From assembly GCA_024364735.1 (NCBI GenBank), contig JAGFNQ010001133.1, positions 36,352 to 100,351 on the forward strand: a stretch of DNA of 64,000 nt. The letters run 5' to 3'. The notes below the pieces were generated by a model that was not told the DNA's origin, ran no database searches, and saw only the letters and a program-made list of their open reading frames with translations. Every line of letters begins with the position of its first letter. The first letter of the stretch is position 1. The DNA is from Boesenbergia rotunda. Taxonomy: Eukaryota; Streptophyta; Magnoliopsida; Zingiberales; Zingiberaceae. Made by a program: the position numbers and the translations under genes. Shown one piece after another: positions 11,075 through 22,094 of the stretch.

Positions 11075-12836
11075 CGGTTAGTGTTCGACATAATCATATA
11101 ATTGTTTTGCGGAAAACTTTGTCATGATCTCAATTTTGGAAAATTTTCCAATCATGGATACTTTCCAATTATGGTAAATTTTAGATTTAGGAATTTCAAA
11201 GTTTGGAAATCCTCATGAAATTTCGCAAACTTTTGAAATATCCCTATTTCTGAAATTTTATGATAATTGCGAAAGCTTTCCAATTTTAGAAATTTCCTAT
11301 TTTAGAAATTTTTCTATTTTGAAAATATGTAAGTTTTCTTTGTACCAGAAACTTATAATTATTCTGAAAATTTTATTTTTGGAAACTTTCTATTTATGAA
11401 AAGCTCGCAATTTTGGGCACTTTCTTTCAAGAAAGTCTAGACAAATTATGAATATTAATTGGCATTTGAATTCATAATTGGAAATTAAATTATTTACAAA
11501 ATTCTTTATTTTGGATTGAGCCTCGGGGAGCCGTCCAATTTAAAGTTAGTTGTTATAATTAAATTTCCTAAATTGAATTTAAATTGTCAAATGTTTAATT
11601 TGGATTGAGCCTCGGGGAGCCGTCCAAATTATATTATCAATAAATTCTTATTTTGGATTGAGCCTCGGGGAGCCGTCCAAATTAAGTTGTTTATTGATAT
11701 TAATTTTCCATAAATAAAATATGTGATCAAATCTTGGAAATTTTTGAGGTGATTCTCAAACGACAATTTCCTTATTTGATTTATGAGGTGATGCTCATAC
11801 ATATTATTGTCTCCAAAATTAATTAGGAAATTGTTTCCTATAGAGTATATTTCCTTAGATAAGATTTTCATGAAAATAATATGTGGTTGAATTAAGGGAA
11901 TCTGTCTCTTAATTTAATAAGATTTGATTTAGAGAAATCAAAGTCTTAAACATATTATTTCCGAAATTGATTATGACAATTTAGGAAAATGTTTCCCAAA
12001 ACAATTCCTTGAATAAAGTGTGAAATTGGAATTAGGAAATCTGGTTCCTAATTCAATTAATGAGACTTGATAAATTTAGTCACATACATACTTTATTAAG
12101 GAAATCGTTAGAACATGACATAATTATATGTCATGAATGTGCTTAAAAGAAAAGGATGAGACCAAAAATCCCTTACAAAATATTAAGGTCAACACCTTCC
12201 ATTAATATGGTTAGAACCGGAGTTTTGTTTCTCGTTTGGGTTGATGGACACATCCATGCCCGGCTTGAACCTCAACATGTTCAAACCATGGAATTAGTTT
12301 ATGATTAATATAGTTGGAGTCAGAGGTCAATCCTTAGTTTTGGTTGTTGGACACATCCAAGTCTGACTAAACGGTTGAATGAGCTCCAACCATATTAAAA
12401 CTATTTCTTGATTAATGGGTCAGCCGTAAGCTTGGAGCATCGATTTGTTGTGCCACAGCCAAGGTCGATGTAAAGAGAGGTGCAGTTGGGTACTATGTAT
12501 AATGATTGCATACTTGTTAATGAGTTAACAACCAAATGATTTATGCAAACATTCAATTAGTTGATAGCATAATGTGATAGTTACATATGTGTGATATGTA
12601 ATCGGTAAAATTACCTACCTTCATAGCTAAGAATAACTTGATGGCCACAGCCATGGTTGTTCTTATCTATGGTTGGATATCAACCTATTTGGAGATGTTC
12701 CTACGATCTCCCGAATTGATAAAAAGGGTTATTCGATTCGAAAAAAAAAATAAGATTTAATTAATGTATGTTGATGCATTTTTTATCATTCTTCTCACAT
12801 AAGCTCAATTTGTATTTCTAGGATAATCACTTGATC
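11075..12836 (+). other. Untranslated leader with repeated blocks
   Basis: The 1.76-kb leader before gag contains no credible gene. A block built on ggattgagcctcggggagcc occurs three times (about 11512, 11600, 11653); each is bounded by ttgga and tccaa and could fold as a stem. A second pair of longer related blocks lies at about 12210-12290 and 12310-12390, sharing ggacacatcca. Such leaders hold packaging and dimerisation signals in copia elements; no role is shown here. Confidence 0.6.
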
Positions 12837-13072
12837 ATGTCTTCTCTGAATTTGCGTTCCATTTTGGACACCAATAAGTTGACTGGGCCAAACTTCATGG
12901 ACTGGCTTCGAAACCTGAGGATAGTCCTCAAGGCAGAAAAGCTTGCTTATGTCCTTGAAGAACAACTTCCCAACCGTCCTCCAGAAAATGCAACTCCAGA
13001 CTAGTTAGTGGCCTATCAGAAACATGTGACCGATTCTGAACTTGCGAGTTGCATCATGCTAGCCGCTATGGT
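12837..13072 (+). pseudogene. gag: Copia gag, N-terminal part
   Basis: The frame starts ATG TCT TCT at 12837 and shows the usual copia gag opening, with words such as KLTGPNF and WLRNLR. An in-frame TAG at 13002-13004, where this family has tryptophan, ends it early. The frame is cut at 13073 by the foldback insertion. Gag resumes at 14060-14139 and again from 20311. Gag would form the particle shell. Confidence 0.85.
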
Positions 13073-14052
13073 GTAACGACACGGTCTCTCAACACCTTTG
13101 GCGGCCAAATCAACATTTGGCGGCCCAACAACCTGGCCCGTAGGCCCAACAACCTGGCTGCCAAATCAACATTTGGCGGCCCAACTATGTCGTCGACCAA
13201 CAACCGATGTCGACGACCAACAACCGTGTCGTTACTCACTAGGTCTTTCCACCCTTAGCCAGTGGATTTTTGCCTTCCTCAGGATTCGAACTCTAGACCT
13301 CCAGGATAAGTACTAGAGTTTATGAATCCTGATACCAATTGAGAGCTCAATTGGTATCAGGATTCATAAACTCTAGTACTTATCCTGGAGGTCTAGAGTT
13401 CGAATCCTGAGGAAGGCAAAAATCCACTGGCCAAGGGTGGAAAGACCTAGTGAGTAACGACACGGTTGTTGGTCGTCGACATCGGTTGTTGGTCGACGAC
13501 ATAGTTGGGCCGCCAAATGTTGATTTGGCAGCCAGGTTGTTGGGCCTACGGGCCAGGTTGTTGGGCCTATGGGCCAGGTTGTTGGGCCGCCAAATGTTGA
13601 TTTAGCCGCCAAAGGTGTTGAGAGACCGTGTCGTTACAATAAAAAGGCGCCTTTTTATGTAGCGATCTCGGCCTCTATGGTCCCCGCAGGCAACCCTCTA
13701 GGCCCGAGACCCTACGGGTCTTTCCACCCCTGGCCAGTGGATTTTTGCCTTTCCTAGGATTCGAACTCTAGACCTCCAGGCTAAGTACTAAAGTTCCTGA
13801 ATCCTGGTACCAATTGAGCTCTCAATTGGTACCAGGATTCAGGAACTTTAGTACTTAGCCTGGAGGTCTAGAGTTCGAATCCTGGGGAAGGCAAAAATCC
13901 ACTGGCCAGGGGTGGGAAGTACTTGTGAGTAATGACCGCCCAAGAGGTCGCCAAAGGGGCCGCCAAATAGGATTTGGCCACCCAAGGGGCCGAGGGTCGC
14001 CAAGTGGGCCGCCAGTTGGGCCGCCCAAGGGGCCAAGGGGCCGGGTCGTTAC
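13073..14052. mobile_element. Composite tRNA-like foldback, two palindromic units
   Basis: The insert lies within copia gag, flanked by tatggt on both sides (13067-13072 and 14054-14059). Its ends are inverted: gtaacgac and gtcgttac. Unit A (13073-13637) is a near-perfect palindrome centred near 13344 with arms of about 270-290 bp; the right arm has one extra ~21-bp repeat. Unit B (13659-14052) has the same core centred near 13820 but different outer arms. Between them is a perfect 20-base palindrome, ataaaaaggcgcctttttat (13639-13658). Each core carries A-box-like (ctcaattgg) and B-box-like (gttcgaatcc) words. No protein is encoded. Confidence 0.8.
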
Positions 14053-14059
14053 ATATGGT

Positions 14060-14139
14060 ACCTGAGCTGAAGAAGCAGCATGAGCATATGGATGCTTATA
14101 CCATCATCTTCCATCTTCATGAGCTGTTTGACGAGCAGG
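14060..14139 (+). pseudogene. gag: Copia gag, middle fragment
   Basis: About 80 bp of gag frame (words such as ELKKQHEHMDAY) lie between the foldback and the CACTA insertion. The reading frame matches the flanking gag pieces once each insertion and one target-site copy are ignored. Confidence 0.85.
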
Positions 14140-14159
14140 CGACACTACAAGAAAAAAGT

Positions 14160-14420
14160 TAAACAACAACGCTTTTTCCGCATTGTCGTTAATGCTTAAA
14201 AAGCGTTGTAGATGAAGCCGTTGTAGAAAGTATATCTACGACAACGCTTTTTCCGCGTTGTGGTTTGGAGCAAAGACAACGCTTTTTTCGCGTTGTCTAT
14301 TGGTTTTTAAAAAGCGTTGTTATTGACGGTGTTGTTAAAAGTCGGGTATCAAAGACAACGCGGAAAAAGCGTTGTGGTTTGGCACAAAGACAACGCAAAA
14401 ATCGTGTTGTGTATTGTTAC
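14160..14420. repeat. Left subterminal repeats of the CACTA element
   Basis: At least eight direct or inverted copies of a short motif (acaacgcttttt followed by ccgcgttgt, with variants) lie near 14166, 14205, 14240, 14278, 14310, 14355 and 14388. In CACTA elements such repeats bind the transposase accessory protein. Confidence 0.75.
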
Positions 14421-14552
14421 TTAAAAAATGTTGTCTTTTTAATAGGCAGTGTTTTTCACAATTTATAATATTCACAATTTATAAATATTTTTATTCACAA
14501 TTGATAATATTCACAATTTACAATATTCATAATTTACAAGCATTTTTATTCA

Positions 14553-16083
14553 CTATTGATAATATTCACAATTTACAAGAAAGATTGAAGGGCTTTCTTC
14601 CTCAACTTCCCCAAAGCCAGTAAGCTTATCAAATTCATCATCATCGATCAACCCCCGCTTTAGCTTCTTCAATAAACGGTACTCTTGATCCAACTCCACT
14701 GCATCCTCTTTGGTCTGAATGGCACGACGCTTTTTGCCCGTTTTCTTCTTCATAACAGTGGCAGTAGATTCCGGTTTCTTCTTCACTTGTTTTTGTTTAG
14801 GCTCTTCTTCTTGCTTGCTTTGCAAAATCTTCTGTCTTTGCTTCTCTCTGGCTTTATTCCTATTGATTGTATGCAAAACATGCGACTGAATCATTCAAAC
14901 GTAAGGTAATGTGCAATAATATATTGTCAAATAAAATTCATATAAACAAACCCCATGATGTGAACCGTTGCAAATTATATATAATTTGGATTTAAACTAA
15001 CAAGGTACAGGTGCAGATTCAAGTTCTTGATGTTAAATCATGTAATGAGGATGGAAACTGCATCATGTTTTGGAGCCAGAATTTCATACTATAAGTATCA
15101 CCAACTATAAGAAGAGGAAGTTGCTTACTTGTACTTGATCTGTGTCAAATCAATATCATGGATGGGTGAGAAACCCTCGATCGATAGAGAGTGATGCTTC
15201 ACCTCTGGCATTGATGGGATCTGCAGCAAACCATATCCCATAGCCAGTTTCCCAATCTCTAGATCTTTCCACCTGTAAGGATGTGCCATCAAACACTTTA
15301 AAGATGGTACAACATCAATGGGAAAAAAAGTGTAAAGGGGAACCTGAATATATAAGAACAGTGATGTTCTTTATATGCACGAATGTATGACACAAATGCT
15401 TTGATCCCCTTCTCCATCACATCGCGGTCTTCTTTAGCTGCATCTCTGATCTGTAACAGATGTAGATCTTTGAGATAATTGCCATTCCGGAAAAGATAGA
15501 AAAGTAGTGCTCCCACTTGTTAGCACATGGCTTGCAATAGGAAATGTTGAATTTAGAAGATCACAGCTGAGCTATTTTTTGAGGTTATTGGGTCATCGAA
15601 GTGAGAACAGGGAGTCACGAAAAGTAACGATGATGTTGTTTCCATTTCTCATATTTCTGGTCTCACTAGGTAAAATGTTACCTTCTATTTCTAGTTAGAA
15701 GTTAATTTAAAATAATTAATTCAACCTCAAACTAATGACCAACAAGAAAGATGGAAATTTCTTTTTCACATTTCTTAAACAAAACTATAGTATTGAATGG
15801 AAGTTGCTAAGTGTAAGAAGCTCGTGATGGGGTTAAAAAAATGACAAACTAATAGCCTAGTATAATTTCAAAGATGTTTGAGTACTAACAAAAAATATCC
15901 ATCATTCCTGCTAATCAAAAGAAAAATCAAGCAAGTAAGAATGTAATAAAAAACTTGGAATGGAAGATGGGACCACTTCAAGGATGATCTTACCAGAGGA
16001 ACCATGTCAAATTCAGTATCTAAGCAAGTTCTCTCTTTAAGAGGGACTCTTCTCAGTTGCAGGAACTCTACATAATCATCCTC
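14553..16083 (-). pseudogene. RH18: DEAD-box RNA helicase RH18-like, C-terminal exon fragments
   Basis: Four exons in order on the minus strand have proper splice sites: 15994-16083 (words EDDYVEFLQLRRVPL), 15344-15450 (DVMEKGIKAFVSYIRAYKEH), 15129-15272 (WKDLEIGKLAMGYGLLQIP) and the last exon ending near 14553, start 14859 (KAREKQRQKIL and a Lys/Arg-rich tail). This is the region after the helicase core in the SPB4/DDX55/RH18 family, nuclear proteins of 60S ribosome maturation. The Q, DEAD and HRIGR motifs are absent, so the fragment cannot act as a helicase. It is carried by the CACTA element. Identification is from memory of the family, with fair certainty. Confidence 0.75.
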
Positions 16084-16221
16084 CTGAACACAGAATACAA
16101 TATTAAGTCATGGGCAAATATCTCAATTCACAAGTTTTAAAAATATCCATACCCTCTCAATAGAAATAGAATAATTTCTTCTAGTTTATTTTAGTTGGGG
16201 CATTTCTTTCCTGAAACTTAC

Positions 16222-17075
16222 ACTCTTAAAGGGCTCAGGAGATTTTTCACGGAGTTCTAGTATATACGTGGCTCTCTTCTCTCCGATGCCCTACACAATG
16301 GGCAAAAGATTTAGCAAATTATTCCACTGGAAAAGGGAGAAAGATAAATATCTAATTTTAAATGTACCTTTAATCCTTTCAGCTCCTCCCTTGCAATGCC
16401 AAAAGAAGAGGGGAAGTCTATCAAATATTTGGGCTCAAAAAAAAAAAGTACAGTGGAATATTTAATAGAAGTTAACAATGAAACATTAGATGATATCGTT
16501 CACAATGGGTAATGATGCCTACACTGAATACATTAGTGAACTGTGATGCCTTTTATATTCAGTTTTCATTCTAATGTAGCCACAACTTTCTATTAGACTA
16601 AAAACCGATCATAGAGTAAAATGTAAAGCAGAAAATTACAGTGTTGACCTCCAACTGCAGTTTTATTAGCTTCCCTGGAAGAACTTGAATTGAGAAAGCG
16701 ACCTCATTCATAATAGAATATTTAAGTTATAGGAAATGAAATTTTATTGACCGACATGGAAACTAATTTCTTATCTGAATAGAAATGAAAAAAAAATGGT
16801 GATCTTTAAACTTACTTGCTAGTTCCTGGTACTGACCAGTTGCATCAGCAGCCAGCTTCCCATCTAATATAAGTCTAGGAGTAGTGCTCTCAATTTTAGT
16901 TTGTTCATTTGTATGGCAAAATATTGACCCCTTTTGATATCAACAGAAACATTAAAATGATATGTCACTGTCCCATACTGAAAACTGAAGTAAAATTTTA
17001 GTATTGAGTGAAAAAACTGACCCCTTTTGGCTTGGTGTGCTCTTCATGACTTGGATCGACAAAATCAGAAATTCC
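16222..17075 (-). pseudogene. KIN-10-like kinesin, C-terminal exon fragments
   Basis: Small exons with good splice sites are 16222-16290 (GIGEKRATYILELREKSPEP), 16368-16389 (EELKGLK), 16816-16863 (GKLAADATGQYQEL) and about 17022-17075 (SDFVDPSHEEHTKPKG). The GIGEKRA word is a helix-hairpin-helix DNA-binding motif found near the C-terminus of KIN-10/KIF22 (Kid) kinesins. The motor domain is absent. The first two exons join well; the other two are assigned by position and order only. It lies between the RH18-like and RPN1-like pieces in the CACTA element. Confidence 0.5.
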
Positions 17076-17551
17076 CTGAAGAAGAAAAAAAATCATTCTG
17101 CTAAGAATTGCAAAGAACCCTAAAATTTCTCTCAACAAAGGAGAGTTTCTCTCTCAAGTGAGAATTCTTAGAATTCTATGGACCTACTGTGATGGAAGAA
17201 TAGAATTTTGTCCCTCATATTTGCATCAACAACATAAATATTAAGATGAATATTTAGCGAACAGGCTCCACTGAACAACATAAATATTATTTTTGCTAAA
17301 CATAATACCTTCATGATCTCATTTGTATTTAGCGAACAGGCTCCACTGAGCAATTCCCTGAGAACAAAAGTAAATAATAAAGAATTACTTCTTATAAAGA
17401 TAGGCATTGTGTTAACAGAAGATACCTTTCCTTTACACCAAACGAAAATTCATTTTCTTTCTCAATTGAACCAAATGAGGAAGCACTTGTCATCTTTGGA
17501 CTGCTTCACATACCTCCATATGTTACAACTACAAAAGAATATAAAGCATAC

Positions 17552-17634
17552 CTAGATGGACTTGTGAGGTAGAAACATGCTCGTTTGCAGTTTGTAGCAT
17601 CTACATGCTCAACTAACAGGTCAACATCTTCCTC
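17552..17634 (-). pseudogene. Proteasome RPN1-like single exon
   Basis: An 83-nt exon with acceptor and donor sites reads LLVEHVDATNCKRACFYLTS at its core, resembling the plant 26S proteasome regulatory subunit RPN1 just before its repeat region. Only one exon is recognised, so the call is tentative. The next expected exon was not found downstream. Sequence from 17160 to 17480 between this and the kinesin exons contains a duplicated word (tttagcgaacaggctccactga, twice, at 17254 and 17328) of unknown origin. Confidence 0.5.
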
Positions 17635-18221
17635 CTATATATTACACTGACAGAAGATTACAAAAGCTAGAAAATTTACACTGATAACTATTATACAGAT
17701 ATCTTGTACTTGCATATTAATGCAAGCAAACATCCTTTCACTGCATGTGACAAGTTTTCCAAACTCACAAGTTTTACAACACATCATCAATCACTTAAGA
17801 GTTTCACGAGTTTTTCAATTCACAAGTTTCATAATCAATCCGCGATTGGGGCCAACTTCTGAAGCTCGATCTCATAACTATCCTTTAACACTGCCTAAAA
17901 AAATGGAATTAGAAATTATAGAAAATACAATATAATGTAAGCTACTTTTAAAAAAAACATCATTCCATGAACTTAAATCTAAATAGAATAATGATCTTGT
18001 AATTCAACGAGCGGTTCACAAATTTAAAAAGTTCCGTGCAATAAGAAAGTTCAGAAAGGATAAGTGTCACTACTATCAAGCCTCGTGACCAACAAATTTT
18101 AGATGTCTGATAAAAGTGTTGTACGCAAAATCAAGAACCTCATTCTAAAACTTATAATTGCATTAGTATCAGATGTACAACCTGGTATTCAAGAACAACA
18201 GATGTAAAGGAGTAGATGCAC

Positions 18222-19790
18222 CTATCTCATTTTGGTCCTGAAGCAACTTATCCAACTTCGGCCAAAGAAACTCCCTCCTGAAAGTACAATTGATATTTTA
18301 TATTCCACAGAGGAGTAATGGGATAGTAATGGGCAAAAGAGAAAAAAGAAAAAAAAACTAAAAAATAACCGTAGCCAACATTGGAATTTGGATGGCATGC
18401 ATACTGATACTACATACCATGCAGTGAAGTCATCCTCAATACACTGATCATCATCTCCCAACCCCACATAGACAATGCGCTTGGCACCTATGCAGAGCAA
18501 AAAAAAACAGAAGAATATCCAAGAATGAATCTTAAGATCATTGAACACATTTACAAACTTGCACATGACGACTACATTACAGTTGTATGTATGAGACTCA
18601 CAGATAACATGGCTAATCAAATGTTTCTTAGTAACTCATCATACAATGTTGGCTTTACAAGTTTTTAGAGTAACAATTAGTCTACCAAGCAAGTTAAATT
18701 CTCTAGAAAAATGAAATGCATGAACTTTGAACTTGAAACTGAAGATAGGATTTAAAGTCAGCTCAAGTAGTATATATGACTTAGTCAAATCACAATCTTA
18801 ATAAATTGAGTAGACCTTGCTCATGAAGCAGTTCATCAACCACTGTAGCAACCTTTGCAACGACACAATACACAAATATATCAGCCAAGCAATTCCCACA
18901 AAAAGAATACTGACAATTTCATCATGCCAAACCTTATTAAAATGTTCATATTGCTGATTGCCTGAAACAAACACACCAAATTGAAGATTTTCCAACCAGG
19001 TTCCTCTCTCTTTCCCCTATAATAAACTAATAATCGGCAATCGATCAAGCAAAAGGATTATTGGTAGAATAGATTAACTAAATGTGCATGCTTCAAAACC
19101 TCTGTAAACCATTTGTAGAACCGGGCAGCATTATCAGTAGGCTCGCCATCTCCTTGCCTAAAGAACATAAAGGGATCAGCTCGAACTTTGAGAAAATTGA
19201 ATTCCTGGCTTTCAACTTACGTAGCCAAGAAGAACAAAGCCAAGCTCTCCTTTTTCAAGTTCTCCTCGTACTCATCATCCTCAGTAGCATATTCATCCTA
19301 TAATCGAGGGGGAAAGCTACAAATCAATCAATGAATCAGTAGTTTTCCAATTATCTGAAACAGAAGGAAGATGATCTTACGATATCCACGACTTTAAATA
19401 TGGCATCAGGGTACCATGCCTTCGCCTCCTCAGCCAGCGCCTAGAACAATCGAAAGTTATGGGAGAAAATTTTAAAAAATTTTGAACTACTCAGATCAAA
19501 ACCCTAACCTTTGCGAACCCCTCAGCCAATCCCGGTTTGCGTCCCGAAGAAGACGGTGACCTTCTTCCTCTCTTGGTCCTCCTCCACATCTAGCTGGGTC
19601 TTCATGACCGGCGGCTTGGCAGGCTTACTTCCGCTCGATGTCCGGACGAAGAAGATCGATGCGCAGCCGACGAGGATGGCGACGACGGTGCTCAGGATGA
19701 CGATCAACCATTGGTTCTCTGCGGAGGCATCCCAGCGCCGGAATCGAGCGCATCTCCACCAGAGAGGGAGGTGATGACAGCGGAGATGTT
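18222..19790 (-). pseudogene. CPR: NADPH-cytochrome P450 reductase, N-terminal and FMN-domain fragment
   Basis: Eight minus-strand exons with GT-AG borders: about 19509-19790 (membrane anchor WLIVILSTVVAILVGCASIF, then FFGTQTG), 19381-19440 (ALAEEAKAWYPDAIFKVVDI), 19221-19297 (DEYEENLKKESLALFFLATY), 19100-19157 (GDGEPTDNAARFYKWF), 18933-19016 (LENLQFGVFVSGNQQYEHF), 18816-18852, 18418-18487 (RIVYVGLGDDDQCIEDDF) and 18222-18277. This is the anchor and flavodoxin-like FMN domain of the ER enzyme that feeds electrons to P450s. The FAD/NADPH half is missing. One extra base in exon 1, just after GTQTG, shifts the frame in the FMN phosphate loop, so it is a dead capture. Confidence 0.9.
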
Positions 19791-20090
19791 CAGCAGCGCG
19801 AGGGAATATGCGAAGCAGAGGGATTCGGCAACGTTTGGCGCTTAGGGTTTTGGCAAAGAGGGGAAAAGTGAGAATGGAGTTTTGGCGCTTAGGGTTTTGG
19901 CAAAGAGGAGGAAAATGTCGATTTCGTGGAGAGGAGAGGACGAGGGAGGTGGCAATGAGCGAGGTGGAGGGAGGTGGAGGGAGATATTTCGGGGAGAAAA
20001 GAAGCGCGGAGAGATTTTTCGCGAGCCACCGAGGGTTGGCAATGAGCGAGGTGGAGGGAGGGGATGTGTTTTTTATTTTAGCGGGAAATA
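19791..20090 (-). other. Captured upstream region of the reductase piece
   Basis: GA-rich on the plus strand, with direct repeats: ttggcgcttagggttttggc near 19838 and 19890, and caatgagcgaggtggaggga near 19952 and 20039. Read on the minus strand it would be the leader or promoter of the captured reductase, with telobox-like aaaccctaa words. No gene is seen. Confidence 0.4.
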
Positions 20091-20290
20091 CGACAACGCT
20101 TTTAAAAAACGCTTTTGTAACAGCGTTGTCTTTCATCCGAAACCACAACACTAAGCACATCGCATCATTATAAAATGTTGTCGTTATTAAAAAGTAAAAC
20201 ACATAGACAACGCTTTTCACTAAAAACGTTGTAAAACAAAAAAAGACAACGTTTTTTTTAAAAACGTTGTCAATTGGGCGTTGTTGATTG
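20090..20290. repeat. Right subterminal repeats of the CACTA element
   Basis: Copies of acaacgcttttt / aaaacgttgt occur near 20092, 20120, 20172, 20205 and 20245. They mirror the left-end motifs and precede the terminal ttcttgtagtg. Confidence 0.7.
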
Positions 20291-20310
20291 CAAACATTCT
20301 TGTAGTGCAA

Positions 20311-22094
20311 GATCCGAAAGGTTTGAGGTCTCAGGACTCCTCTTCACCTCTAAGATGCAGGAAGGCACTTCTGTCTCACAGTTTGTGTTGAAGATGTTGG
20401 GGTACATTGAGCGACTGGGCACACTCGATTTTGCAATGTATCACGAAATAAGTATTGACTTAATTCTGCATTGTTTGCCCAAAAGTTACTCACAATTTGT
20501 GATGAACTATCGGATGAACAAGCTGGAGACTACCATTCCTGAGTTGCTCAACCTGCTGAAGACTGTAGAGCCTTCTGTGAAGCAGGATCAGAACACAATA
20601 CTGTTAGTTGGTTCCTCGAAGAAAGTTTCTAAGAGGAAGGCCAAAGAACAGAATAAGGGAAAGAAAAAAAAGGCCAAAAAGACTGGAAAGACACCAAAAG
20701 GCACTTACCATCACTGCGGCAAGGAGGGTCACTGGCGAAGAAACTGCAAGGTTTATCTTGAGTCCTTGAAGAAGAAGGCATCCGATGCCCCATCCTCTTC
20801 AGGTATCTTCGTTAATGAATGTCACTCTATTTCCTCAACCACCTGGGTACTTGATACTGGGTGCAGGTCACATATATGTAATGATATACAGGGGCTAAGG
20901 AATAGAAGAAGACTCGTCAAGGGAGAAGTGAATTTGCGAGTTGGAAATGGAGCAAAGATTGCTGCTGTTGCCATCGGAACATATTTGCTAAAGCTCCCTA
21001 CTGGACGTGTCTTAGAATTGGATAATTGTTATTTTGTTCCTTCATTAATAAAGAACATTGTATCTATTTCATGCTTGAATGAAAAGGGTTATCATTTAAC
21101 TTTTAGTAACAATTGTTATTACATAACTTTAAATGGTGTTCTTTATGGGACCGGAACTTTGTGCAATGGTATCTACACGTTAGATTTATCCGGTGACGTT
21201 TTCAATATCGAAGTTAGCAACAAACGTGCTCGAATAGATAATCAAATAGACTCCTATACGTGGCATTGTTGTCTTGGCCATGTAAGTAAGAAACGCATGA
21301 CCAAATTACACCGATGTGGAATTCAGGAATCATTTGAACCCGGTTCATTTGATACATGCGAATCATGCTTAAAAGGCAAGATGGCCAAATTATCCTTTTC
21401 CGGAAAAGGTAAACCAGTGGGAGAATTGCTTGGTCTAATACATACTGATGTATGTGGACCAATGTCAACTCTTGCACAAGGAGGCTATAGCTACTTCATT
21501 ACCTTTATCGATGATCACTCACGATTCGGGTATGTGTTCTTAATGAGACACAAATCTGAATCCTTTGAGAAATTCAAAGGGTTCAGAAGTGAAGTAGAGA
21601 AACAGCTTGGCAAAAGTATTAAGATACTTCGATCCGATCGGGGTGGTGAATACTTAAGTCAAGAGTTTCAAGATTATCTTAGGGACAATGGGATATTGTC
21701 TCAATGGACTCCGTCGTATACACCACAGCATAATGGTGTATCTGAGAGGTGTAATCGAACCTTGATGGACATGGTTAGATCTATGATGAACCATACAACT
21801 CTACCAAAATCCTTTTGGGGCTATGCACTTAAGACAGCTGTTTACTTGCTAAACAGAGTCCCGACCAAGGTAGTCTCTACTACTCCATATGAGACGTGGA
21901 ATAGTAAGAAACCTCATTTAACTCACCATAAAATATGGGGTTGTCCTGCTTATGTGAAGCGGACTGTATCAAACAAATTGGATGCTAAGTCTGATAAATA
22001 TCTATTTATTAGATACCCTAAGGAAACGAAGGGTTACCAATTCTATCATCCTTGGAACAAAAGGTATTTGTTTCAAGGCATGCTGTATTTCTAG
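20311..22094 (+). pseudogene. gag-pol: Copia gag C-terminus, protease and integrase
   Basis: The frame is open to 22094. In order: gag C-terminal part; zinc knuckle at about 20708-20749, in which the first Cys is replaced by Tyr (YHHCGKEGHWRRNC); aspartic protease DTG at 20853-20861; integrase zinc-binding His/Cys (HCCLGH ... CESC) near 21262-21370; and the integrase core with HTD, SDRGGEY (about 21636) and the final catalytic Glu in VSERCNRT. Family members make particles, process them and insert the cDNA. The ATG at 20274 is inside the CACTA end and is not the true start. A one-base shift near 22055-22065 ends the frame. Confidence 0.92.

Larger units (their letters stand above)
14143..20307 (-). 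mobile_element. Pack-CACTA transposon carrying fragments of several genes
   Basis: Ends are cactacaagaa (14143) and ttcttgtagtg (to 20307), the classic CACTA terminal inverted repeat. Flanking trinucleotides cga and caa fit a 3-bp target duplication with one change. Many direct and inverted copies of acaacgctttttc / gcgttgt fill the first and last 250-300 bp, as expected for CACTA subterminal repeats. I see no TNPD/TNP2-type transposase in the 6.2 kb. Instead, the minus strand carries exons of at least three, probably four, unrelated genes with introns kept, all in one direction. It would need transposase from elsewhere. Confidence 0.9.

Noticed and set aside
19511..19774. Plus-strand open frame of 87 codons
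   Set aside because: It is antisense to the first exon of the captured P450 reductase fragment.
20274..20310. ATG at 20274 as the start of the copia polyprotein
   Set aside because: It lies in the right end of the CACTA element; the gag start is at 12837.
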